Shown here piece by piece: positions 31,640 through 41,612 of a DNA stretch of 64,000 bases (its first letter is position 1; each line of letters begins with the position of its first letter). The notes under the pieces are model-generated. The model was not told where the DNA came from and searched no databases. It worked only from the letters and a program-made list of their open reading frames with translations. A program made the translations under genes and the position numbers. The DNA comes from Trebouxia sp. TZW2008. Lineage: Eukaryota; Chlorophyta; Trebouxiophyceae; Trebouxiales; Trebouxiaceae. Location: assembly GCA_002118135.1 (NCBI GenBank), contig BDIU01000089.1:248001-312000 (forward strand), given 5' to 3'.

Positions 31640-34600
31640 ATGTTCACACACCAAGTGATACGTCAGTCACAAAGCTTAGGACTCCGTGCTTGCCGAGCTG
31701 CTTTCTCCACCAGCAGCAAGCCAGATGTGATCATCCTGGGTGCTGGCCACAACGGCTTGGTTGCGGCAACATTGCTTGCAAGACAAGGACTACAAGTACG
31801 ACTGCTGTCTACATGCCATGCCAGCATCAGTTGCTGCAGCAGCCCCCTCTCACACCAGCTCCCTATTTCCCCAAAACAGGTTCAGGTGCATGAAGCTAAG
31901 GCCACAGTGGGGGGCGCATGCAAGACAGAATATCCTTTCAAGAATGCGCCTGGTCTGGGAACGTCGACAGGTAAAGCAGCCTGAATGGGTGTACCTGCCT
32001 GTATTGTGTACAAGTGGTCGTCACAAGGTGCCTGTTGCTGCAGGCGCATATTTGCTTGGCGTCATGCCACCTGAGCTACTCAAGGTGATCATCAAGCTCA
32101 ATACATGCATATAAGAAACACTGGCTGTGGAACAGGCACCTCATGCACTGACTGCTACTGCAGCTTTTGCGCTGCTGCTCGTTTTGTGATCTCATGCTGA
32201 CTTTACTGAGCCTGGAAGGTCACAACCTGTTGCATAAAGCTGTCTATCAAGCTTAAGTACGTCATGACCTGCCTTGCTCAATGCAATGCATAGCGCTCCA
32301 GAGTTTGCACAATCTGCATGCATTGCACAGCTGTCATGGCACTTCTGCTTGCCGTACAGATCCTCAATGTGGACATCCCATTGAAGCGCAGAGATCCACA
32401 CTACTTTTTGCCAACAACAGGTACAGGCAGCTTGGCTCACTCAATTCAAAAATATGCATTGCAAATTTCAGCACCAGCCATGCGCAATCAGCAGTCATAA
32501 TTTCAGCATGACATCAAACTTGGTTTCGCAAACAAATGTATGTTTGCTGTATCATGTCGTGTCAAGATGCCTTTTCCATTGCACAGGTGACCGGTACCTA
32601 CTGTTTGGGTCTGACATGGAAGCAATGAAAGCTCAATTTCTGAAATTCTTTTCTCATCAGGATTGGCGAGCTAGCAGAGCACTTCAGGTGAACACTTTTC
32701 AACATGTTGAATTTGCAAACATCAATGTGTGCCATTCTCTGGCTGCCCGTCCCGCTTGCCTGATTGTGCACAGCAAATCCCACTTGGCTGACAAAGCATG
32801 TGATGCTGAGACAACTGCTTTAGAACCGCTTGTGGTTGTCTACACTAGAGCTGCTCTGGTGCAACACAGCATTGCCCATGGCAAGCCAGCCATATCTCCA
32901 ACACAGCTTGTGCAGAACTTGCTACAGCCCTGTTGCAGACTGATGTTGCTGCAGACAGAGATTGAGGCAATCAGAGATGATATTGCTCCCACTTGGCTAC
33001 AGCAGCCTCTATCCTTAGAGCAGACTGCTGATAAGTTTGTGAGGCCGAGCCTTCAGCAGGTGGGCATTTCCTGCCCATACAGCATTGCCAATTTCAATGC
33101 TGTCTGGAGTTTGTCACTTTCTTGCCTGCTGAGCCTGCTTGCCGTTGACTTGTAGGTTTGCCTATGAAAGAGCATCATCAACTTGTGCTGCATCAATCCT
33201 TTCTGCTTATCTGCCGCAGAGGCTTGCACCAATGTCATCTGTTGCATAAGCTGCTTTGCCTATGTGCAGTCAGTCTGCAGTTTGCCTTCAAGGCGTACAT
33301 GTGTGTGAAGAATTCATGTCGTGTGACAAAGACATGCACTTCTACGTCCTCTACTATCCATTTCAACTCTTGGAGACTGAGCAAGCTTATTGATATACAC
33401 GATTTTTCTGTCTATATGCTTAACAAACTCGCAGACTTCAGCTGACTGCCCATTTGTGGTGCAGACATTCATAGACTTGTGCCAACAGCCTGTGGCTGCA
33501 TACCTGGACCGTTTCAACTTCAAGAGTCCCTTGCTGAAGAGCATGTATGCTGTGACAGACGGCTTCTCTGGCTTAAACGGCTCCTGGCAAACACCTGGCA
33601 CTGGCATGAACTTCCTGGTGCATAATATGGTCAGTACCCTCGCTTCTTTGCCCTGTCAGCCCTGATTTTGAGGCCATGTGCTACACATTATGACTGACCT
33701 AGGCAGACAACCAGAAATGGCATGAACTACTCGGTGCATAGCATGGTGAGTCATGCTGTTGCTTTGCAACAGAAAGAACGCAGCTCTGTCCTTTGGTTGT
33801 TGTATCTGCAAAGTGTAAATGACAGGCACCTGGCAAACACCTGGCACTGGCATGAACTTCCTCATGCATAACATGATGAGTTCCCTTGATTTTTGCACTG
33901 ATAAGGCATTGCTTTGAATGATGCTGAGCATCTGCATGTCAGGCAAGCTTTCGTGCTGCTGTGCATCTATCTAATGAGCAACCCTGCGCACTGTATACTC
34001 CTTGCTCTGACTGGAAAAGTGAGATGTTTCGTCAGTCATGGGTGAAGGTGCAAGATCTCAGCAGCTTTTGCTGTGCATGCAGTGTTGCTTTCAGCAGCAT
34101 CTATTGTGCATGCAGTGTCGCTTGCCAGGGGCAGATGGCACCTGGATGGTAGTTGAAGGAGGTATGGGCACAGTCACACAGCGACTAGCAGAAGCAGCCC
34201 AGAAAGCAGGGGCTGTCATCAAGACCAACAGTCAAGTGGAGCAGATCCTGATTGAGGACAACACTGCAAGGGGTGTGCGGCTGTCTAATGGCCAAGAGAT
34301 CACAGCCAAGGCTGTGATGGTCAATGCTGACCCATTTGCATTGAGGCAGCTAGCGGGCAGTGATAAGTTCTCCAAGACGTTCAATGACAGGCTGGATAAC
34401 ATGAAGCGTGATGGCACAACTATGAAGGTCAACATGGCGTTAGAGGACTTGCCCAAATTCACCTGCCTTCCTGAAAGGCGAGGACAACATCACACTACCA
34501 TACATCTGTTACCAGATGAGGAGGAAGTTGAGCAGGCCATTACTGATGGGTTTGCAGATGTTCAGAATGGTCGGCTGCCTGAGTTCCCTACAATAGAGTG

Positions 34601-35042
34601 GTACATTCACACCACAGTGGATCCCACATTGCAAGACAAGGAGCAGAACCATAATTCTGCCCTGTTTGTGCAGTGGGTGCCATACACGCTTGCAAACACA
34701 ACATGGGAAGAGCAAGAGGCAAAGTATGTCAAGCATCTGTTACGCATTTGTGATAGGTTTGCACCAGGGACATCTGATTTGGTTGTAGACACCTTCACTT
34801 TGACGCCCCCAAAGATTGAATCTCATTTTGGCATCACCAGGGGTCACATCCATCATATTGACAATGCATTTGGTTTTGACCAAAGATTCCCTTATGCGTT
34901 GCCTGTAGATGGGTTATACTCAGCCTCTGCAGGGACACACCCAGGGGGGTCTGTTGTGGGATGCGCTGGGCATAATGCTGCTATCCAGCTGTTGCACGAT
35001 TTTGAGTTGCAGCCTGAATGGAATGTCCAGGTGGCAGCGTGA
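31640..35042 (+). CDS. PYROXD2-like FAD/NAD(P)-binding oxidoreductase, probably mitochondrial
   Basis: Relative of human PYROXD2 and the phytoene-desaturase/amine-oxidase group; family members are mitochondrial, substrate unknown. Exons 31640-31795, 31880-31970, 32044-32084, 32360-32420, 32587-32687, 32955-33059, 33465-33629, 34116-35042; phases close; 548 residues. N-terminus MFTHQVIRQSQSLGLRACRA then AFSTSSK resembles a mitochondrial presequence. FAD dinucleotide fold: DVIILGAGHNGLVAATLLAR; then GGACKTEYPF. The large last exon has WMVVEGGMGTVTQRLAEAA, VKHLLRICDRFAPG, HIHHIDNAFGFDQRFPY and the C-terminal FAD motif GLYSASAGTHPGGSVVGCAG. The eighth acceptor (34115) is chosen because it keeps phase and family spacing. 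Intron 7 carries two copies of the exon-7 end. Confidence 0.92.
33700..33886 (+). repeat. two decayed copies of PYROXD2-like exon-7 end
   Basis: The last ~45 bases of exon 7 and its donor (...GGCATGAACTTCCTGGTGCA TAATATG/GTCAGT, ending 33629) recur at 33718-33752 (GGCATGAACTACTCGGTGCA TAGCATG/GTGAGT) and 33848-33882 (GGCATGAACTTCCTCATGCA TAACATG/ATGAGT). Offsets are about 116 and 130 bp. The third copy also includes CTGGCAAACACCTGGCACT from further upstream in the exon. Confidence 0.85.
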
Positions 35043-35735
35043 TACAGACATTGCGTTTTGCTGCTCTTGACTGCAGTTCATGACTGTTAGTGACTACTGA
35101 CTTTGATTTTATTGCTCTACTCGCTCATAATCATGTTAATGAAACGCTGCACGTGGCTTTGACATGTCTCTTTGTCGAAGGTTGACAGCTCTAGATCTAG
35201 CATACTTCAAGGCTGTCAGCTTCACTGGCGTCGGATTGCGACAGCCAGGAACGTCAAACATAAGCAAACTGTGCTGTTGATGTGCATGATACCATTTGCA
35301 TTCAACAAAGACGTCCTCCAGAAGATGGCCACAGTGTTGAGCGAATCTTCATCAACACTAGATCTGTAAGTTGTAGGCATATACAATGCTTGCACCCATC
35401 ACAGCAATGTTGAGCCTCAGTTTTGCCAAAAATGATTGCATGTTCAAAGGCTTGTCAGCTGCTGCCGTGCTTTGAGCGACAGGCCTTGCATGAGGACACA
35501 CAAAGCAAAGCACTAGTATTGAGGGGTTCAAGCATCTGTTTGCTCCCACAGCTGATCGCTGCTGCTGTTGAGGCAGCATCGATTGAGAGCCATTGTCAAC
35601 AGCCCATTGACTCTGTGCTGCAAGGAGCCAAAAGTTGGGGAATGTGCTGCTGCTGCTGTGCTATCCCTGCGAAAGTGAAGTCTGTAGGCCCGCTGATTGC
35701 TGAGGCCAGTTGCTGAGCTGTGCTTGCAGCTTCTG
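35043..35735. other. tail-to-tail intergenic region
   Basis: About 690 bp between the PYROXD2-like and UFC1 stops. Frames are present but none has splice partners or a recognisable motif. Confidence 0.5.
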
Positions 35736-36957
35736 TTAGCTTTTGGAGGTGATGACATTATTCTCGACCATGTAGGGAATCTCTGCTGCTAGCCAGGGAG
35801 CCAGCCCCAGGCACAAAGCATGCGCTACACCAAAGTGAGGACTGCACAGTGCAGCAGAATGTCAGCTTATCCATCCAAGTCTTGTCCATGCAGACCAGTC
35901 GAGGATCATTCAATGCGTTGAATGTCAGCTTGTGTATGCAAGTCCGCTCTACTTGGGTAGCAGCCCATGAAACTAGATTAACGCTGTGGTCAGACGCAGT
36001 GCAATGGTGATTGGTCTTGATCCTGAACCAGTTTGCAGGTGAAGCACAAGATGCCTATGCCACCAATCACAATGGTGACATGCAGTGTTTAGGTGCCGTA
36101 GCCACATGCTATGTGTACACATGCTGTGCTGAAAGCTGGTATGGGCTTGAATGTCAAGGGCAAGATGCTAATGCAGACGCCATTTGTACGGGTCATCAGA
36201 CAGTGATGCATGTAGTGCATGTTACTTGGCTCATGACAAAGTCAGCAGATACCCCCATGCGTAAGCTTGCCAACTGCAAATCAACAGCCTACCTATTCTT
36301 TGCCCAAAGGGGCTTGAAGTGTACTGTCAGGCATATTGATCCACCACGATACATCTTGGCTGTCTTGCCATCCAGTTCTGGGATCTTGATCTCAGGTGCT
36401 GTTGACGGGTAGGTTGCAGGGATCTCAAATTCAAATGGAAACTCGTATTTGAGCAGGTTGTGGATGTACCAACACCTGCCATTCCATTTTGTGCCTTCCT
36501 TGTTGGAGGTGATTGTGAACCAGTCAGAGTCTGTGGCCTTGTTCTGCTGAATATATTTGATCAGAGCTTGCAGCTCCTGCAGAATATTTTTCAGGATGGT
36601 TTGCAACTCTTTACCCGTCGCACAGACTATCTAGTGGCATGGCTTGCAATGACCACTGAAACTTACAGAATGCATCAGCCAAATGCAGGTATAACTGACC
36701 TCCTTTAAGCGCTGTCCCCACTCCTCCTTTTCTCGAGGGCCTGCCTTGGTCTGCACAAGCATCACAGAATTTGTCCTGGTTGGTGTGCAGAGCAGGGCTT
36801 GCCACAGCACAAAGTTGTTTCAGGCATTGACTGGAAGTAAGCAAAGCCATTGCATTGTGAGCTGAGAGCTGTCAGCTAAGGCAGTATTGAGGCTTGCCTT
36901 CAGTAGAGGTATTTTCTTGACAGAGTCCCTAGTGCCAGAGTCCCAACTTTCAGCCAT
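35736..36957 (-). CDS. UFC1: UFM1-conjugating enzyme 1
   Basis: E2 enzyme of UFMylation; takes UFM1 from UBA5 and passes it, with UFL1, to ER-associated ribosomes. Minus-strand exons 36898-36957, 36700-36750, 36293-36576, 35736-35841; phases close; 166 residues (human 167). [20 protein letters not shown] joins [17 protein letters not shown]. The core follows: [58 protein letters not shown] and [20 protein letters not shown] then HFKPLWAKN. The cysteine in GGSICLT is the catalytic one. The end is [20 protein letters not shown] then [11 protein letters not shown]. Intron 1 has a GC donor (CTGAAG then GCAAGC); no GT alternative keeps the conserved IPLLK/TKAGPR junction. Confidence 0.95.
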
Positions 36958-37476
36958 GTTGATAGAGCACCAGAGCTCTGATATTGCGGCTCAAACTAGG
37001 CCTATAGGCTGCTTTGCAAAACGCAAGGGACGCTTTGGAGTGACACAAAGGCCTATCAGGCAGCGTCGCCCAGAGATGCTGTTGGGAAGTGTGCCTGCGG
37101 ATGCCTCAAACACGACGATGATACTGATCTAAAGTTTCCAAAGCTTGTTGTTCAACAGGCAGTAGCGATCAGTTGTGCGGGATGCAGTTGGGGCATCAGA
37201 GGACGCAGGATACTAAAATGACTCGCTCCTGCTCGTCATGGACTGTCGCCAGTTGCATACAACACTGATCAGCGCTGCAACAGCATCGACAACGAGCCAA
37301 GTGATCAGCAGGGTCGCAACAGCATTGTGACAGTCGACGGTTGAGATCGTGACGAGAGCCTGATAAGGTGAGCAACTGAACGTGTTGATGGTCAGTGCAT
37401 CACCAAATAGCTTGACAGTGCTGGCCTTCAGGATGCAGTGCATGCTTTGCAGGTTCAGCGACAGCCAATCGCAGTC
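36958..37476. promoter_or_regulatory. shared head-to-head promoter interval UFC1 / QCR7
   Basis: 519 bp between start codons. A minus-strand frame of 97 codons at 37213-37506 crosses it but has no family features and overlaps the QCR7 start. Confidence 0.4.
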
Positions 37477-38382
37477 ATGAGCAAGGTATCTGCTGCGCAT
37501 AATCAACCATACTGCTCACTACAGCTCAGCACACAAATACAAGCATATGTATTTGCTTCTTGCAACAGGACCTGAATGTCTCGCTGACAATATGCTATGT
37601 TTTAATACAGCTTTTGATCAAGTATTTTGATCCTGTCATCACATGGGCAGCCCGCAGATATCAAGCAGCTGTAGGCACTGAGCTGAAGAAATACGGCCTT
37701 AGATACGAGGACCTGTATGACCCCCAGCTCAACATGGTGAGTTGATGATTTCAGGACTTCACATGACAATGCAACTGAACACTGTTTCCTGTCGTGATAC
37801 CCTTCACTGCCAAATTAAACTGGTATGAAGCTGCAGCATGCTTGCCAGCGATTCTGCTCCCTGCATGTGGCAGTTCAGCACCATAATGTCTGGCAATCGT
37901 AATGATGCTAGCATTGATGCAGGATATTGATGAGGCCATTCACAGATTGCCTCAGGATGTTGTAGATGCCAGGATGCAGCGCCTCAAGCGAGCAGTTGAC
38001 TGCAGTCTGAAGAAGTCATACCTGTCCAAAGACATTCAGGACATGCAGACGCCGTATGCGTGGTACCTCCAGGTACTGTGATCTTCTTTGTTCCAGCAGT
38101 GAAAGCAGTCATTGTCTATGCACGGGTACAGCAATGACCTCGCAAGGTTATGCACAGCCGTTCAGACAGCTTACCTATTCTTGTGCGAGCATCATTTTTG
38201 TCATTGTCTAGAGCTGAGGTGTAAAAGGGGTTTTCTGTCCTTCGTGCTCCGCAGGCATGCAAGTGCAGAACAGCTGACAACGTCTTTACTGCTTGCAGGA
38301 CACATGGGCTGAGGTTCAGGCAGAGAACACTGAGAAGGCGTTGCTTGGTACTGGCAAGGACTATGACAGATCTTTCCCATGA
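37477..38382 (+). CDS. QCR7: cytochrome bc1 complex subunit 7 (QCR7/UQCRB)
   Basis: Matrix-side 14-kDa subunit of mitochondrial complex III that binds cytochrome b. Exons 37477-37485 (ATGAGCAAG), 37611-37736, 37923-38072, 38299-38382; phases close; 122 residues (yeast 127, human 111). Family blocks: KKYGLRYEDLYDPQLNMDID, EAIHRLPQDVVDARMQRLKR, CSLKKSYLSKDIQDMQTPYA then WYLQ, ending GKDYDRSFP. The 3-codon first exon is inferred from ATGAGCAAG followed by GTATCT and the in-phase acceptor at 37610. Confidence 0.94.
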
Positions 38383-39629
38383 GAAACGCAAGCTTCAAGG
38401 CTTCAAGCTGCACCAATCATTTTGTATAGCTGCTTTGTCTGTGTGCTTACGTGTGTTGCTGAAATAGGTCTCTGCATCTGTCAGATGCACATTGTGCAAA
38501 ACCCAACAAGACACCATATCATCAATGGCCTTTGCAGCGGTGGAATGTAGTCATTGTCCTTGCTGCCTGAATTGACACATTTATGGCATATCTACCAATG
38601 CGCGCATCCTATCATAGCAAAGCCACTAATTACTTTGCTGTTATGCTTTGCTATCTGTTGAAAATTCAACTTGAACGCAAACTTTGCCTGCTGCCGTTTG
38701 CAATGTCACTTTGTTAGACAGAACAATGCGGTGATTCCAGTTTTACAATGCGCAGAGACTCCACAACGTTATGACGCCTAACGGCGTAGACTTTCCTTTT
38801 TTCTTTCTCCACAACGTCACTCCCTAGGTGACAAAACCAATGGCGTAAGACAAGTATGTAGCTGTGTACCCCAAACGCAGCGCTACCGGCAAAAAAGGAT
38901 TGTGGCCAAGTCCCTCATGACTAGCTTGACCACGACTGTAGTCCATACGCATGCCTCTGCTACCAGCTGTTGTCCTGTGTGCTATTTGTGTTGATGTAGG
39001 CACCGGATAGTGCCCAATGCAGCATGTGCATTAAGCCCCAGTGTAACAACATGTGGCATGCTATCACAAAGCGCATTGGGGCATCCTCCTAGATTGAGAA
39101 GCTGAATCAGGCAGATCAAAGAGATTTGGCTGACCTTTCTGCTAGGCATGTTGCATGATGCAGCACATGGTGTCAACGCCATGTGTGTTGATGGTACGTC
39201 AACTCAACAGAGATGGACAGTTGCCAAGCATTGATTTCTGGTGATAACTCCATGTGTCGCATGGCTGTGAGACTGCATCAGCCTTCCTCAGCGCCCTCTG
39301 TTGCATTGTTCTGCACTGTAAGTAGTCTCTAGGTGTGGTGTGTCGATGCTCCATTCATGCTCACAAGCTGGGCTGCCTGTACTGATGGAGTCTTCCATCA
39401 TGACACCTACTGGCGTAGCCCTTTCTTGTTGTCTACAGGCTGGAGCACATGCTGAAACAAAGCCAAATTTGCCATGATCACATAGCTGCAGGATTTGAAC
39501 AGCTATCCATGCTTTGATGCGCTTCCTTGCTGCTGCATGTGCTTTAAGCTGTATCTCAGTATCAGCAGCCACCTGTGCCTGGGTCAGATGGCCATTTCCT
39601 GGTTGCTAATGCTGAGTCTTGCACCATGC
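38383..39629. other. tail-to-tail intergenic region with dispersed repeats
   Basis: About 1.25 kb without a supported gene. It contains the hairpin repeat core at 38766 and a weaker one at 39397. The minus-strand frame 39288-39572 has no motif or splice partner. Confidence 0.5.
38758..38808 (+). repeat. dispersed repeat, core copies 3 and 4
   Basis: ACGTTATGACGCCTAACGGC with a perfect ACGCC-TAAC-GGCGT hairpin, followed by a CTTTCC(T)n tract, matches the 3' half of the element at 970 and 14575. A weaker relative, TCATGACACCTACTGGCGTA, followed by CCCTTTCTTGTT, is at 39397-39430. Confidence 0.5.
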
Positions 39630-40710
39630 CTAGGCACTGGCATACAGCACAAGGCGCGCGACTGCAGTGAAGTGCAGGATGCTGGCCACAATGACCAGGG
39701 CGTGGAAAATCTCATGGTATCCAAATGTCTTAGGTGCTGGATTTGGCCTCTTCAGGGCGTACACCACAGCTGCATAGACCAGAACTCAACTCAGCACTGC
39801 AAATGCAAGACCTCAGCACTCATGTTTGGCAAGTCACAGCACAGCTGCAGCTCAGGCTATTGTATAACGCAGATGCAGCAGCACCGGCAACAGCACTATA
39901 AAGTCTAGATTGTGAGCAGATCTGTGCAGCATATGCATCAGCTTAGGTGTGAGCGATGCCACAAACACTCTTATGCCCAAGGGAATTGTGATTCTCAAAG
40001 GCAAGACCTCAGATCAACTTGAGAAGCATTGCTATTGCAGCAGAAGTTCTGTCATTGTCAGAGCAGACCCCAAGCTGTGAACAGCAAACACTGTAGTCAT
40101 GCTCAGAAATGCTAAGGGTGTTGCTGACTATGCGCATACCTCCAACAGTGTATGACAAGCCGCCACAGGCAACAAGAAGCACCCCTGTATCTCTCAGTTG
40201 GCCTACTGATCTGACACCAGCCCAGCCGAGCAGTACATACAGTGCGGTGACCAACACCTTAGGCGCTGAAACCCAGAACAGGGACTGCAGTATGCCAATG
40301 AAAGCGCCTGTCCATACTATCAGTAACAATTGCTCGCCAGGTCTGCCTGGCAATGCTAGCAGGCATATGGGGGTGTATGTGCCAGCAATCAGGAAGAAGA
40401 TTGCAGAATGGTCAAGGCGCCGCATCCACTTGCGCTGCTGGGGTTGCCAAGTTGGTCTGTGGTACAATGCGCTGATGCTGAATAGGACAACCAATGAAGC
40501 TGTGTAGACGAGGGATCCTATGGCAGCTTTCCTGGTATGAGCACTGCTGGTGAGCAGCAACCCAGCTGGCAAAGCTATGTAGGCAGCATACTGATGGGAG
40601 ACGCCTCGAAGCCTAGGCTTAACCAGAGCTGTTACTGTGCCCTCAGGCTGCTGTGAGGGTTGAATGGGGTGCTGAGAAGTGCGCTGTGCCATGTTAACGA
40701 TGGTTAACAC
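39630..40710 (-). CDS. hemolysin-III / PAQR-family membrane protein
   Basis: Seven-TM family (CREST superfamily) shared by bacterial YqfA/HlyIII and eukaryotic PAQR receptors; many are thought to be Zn-dependent lipid hydrolases. Minus-strand exons 40140-40710 and 39630-39769; phase 1 junction closes; 236 residues from the first ATG (the second ATG at 40692 is equally possible). Motifs: VSHQYAAYIALPAGLLLTSS, SISALYHRP, RRLDHSAIFFLIAGTYTPI, YTVGGAVVYALKRPNP and GYHEIFHALVIVASILHFTA. They supply the conserved Ser, Asp and the three histidines of the metal site. It resembles bacterial-type HlyIII more than animal adiponectin receptors. Confidence 0.92.
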
Positions 40711-41612
40711 AACTCAATGCCCACTACATTGATCAATGCGTGTCTTTGAAAAGCCCTTTTGAAAAGAAACTCGTTCTGAAGCAGTGAAAAATTGAACACG
40801 AACAGCTTTAGTCTATCCGGTCGGGGCCGGTCCCGCCAATTGCAAGTAAACTGGAATACTGAGTAATTTCTGAGCAGAGGCAAACCGAGCAAATTCTGAG
40901 CCACAGCTTTCAGGCCACGAACAATCAACGTTGCATGACATCACGGCGGTATGTTGAGCATCGTAGCAACTGCGCTTGCCATGAATCAAAGCGGCAAGTG
41001 TTCTGGTCTCGGAGCGTGTCAATCTCACCGCAGAGGCCCTTGCAGTCAGCTCGCAGCACAGATTTGTAAAATATTTTATAAAGAAGTGAGATGGAATGCC
41101 AAAAACGCAGCAGTGCTGATATGACTTCATGTCTGCCAGCACTTGTTTCCATGCAATTTGATGCATCTAGTCATGGCATATTGCAATTAGCTGACGTCTA
41201 CTGGTTGTTGTGCAGCTATCCAAATTGCGACACCAAAGGTGCTGTGACGCCAACTTGGCAACAGCTAACAATTTGCCATATATGCATATGCACTCAAAGC
41301 AAGCGGAGCAGCATGCCTGATTGAATTTATCAGCAGTCAACATATACACATACATCATCACGTACGGGCCGTACATGTGCATTGCATGCAAGCCTGTTGC
41401 ACGAAGCAGCCAGCAAGGCGCCTCGGCGCTGCAGGGATTATTCACTAGGTTTGTATTCAATAGAGAAGACATTTATGGTCTCACAAAGTACAACACCTGA
41501 CAACTGATGATGCTGACACCACTAAACAGAGCACAGAGCGACGCACACATCATGTCAATGCAGGATTTGGCCATATGCCGCAAGCAAAATATGTCCAAAA
41601 GCAACCTGTTTA
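40711..41612. other. intergenic region upstream of the HlyIII gene
   Basis: About 900 bp between the HlyIII start and the LRR stop. No gene supported; must include the HlyIII promoter. Confidence 0.45.

Noticed and set aside
37213..37506. 97-codon minus-strand frame in the UFC1/QCR7 interval.
   Set aside because: It overlaps the QCR7 start exon and promoter space and shows no domain; likely chance.
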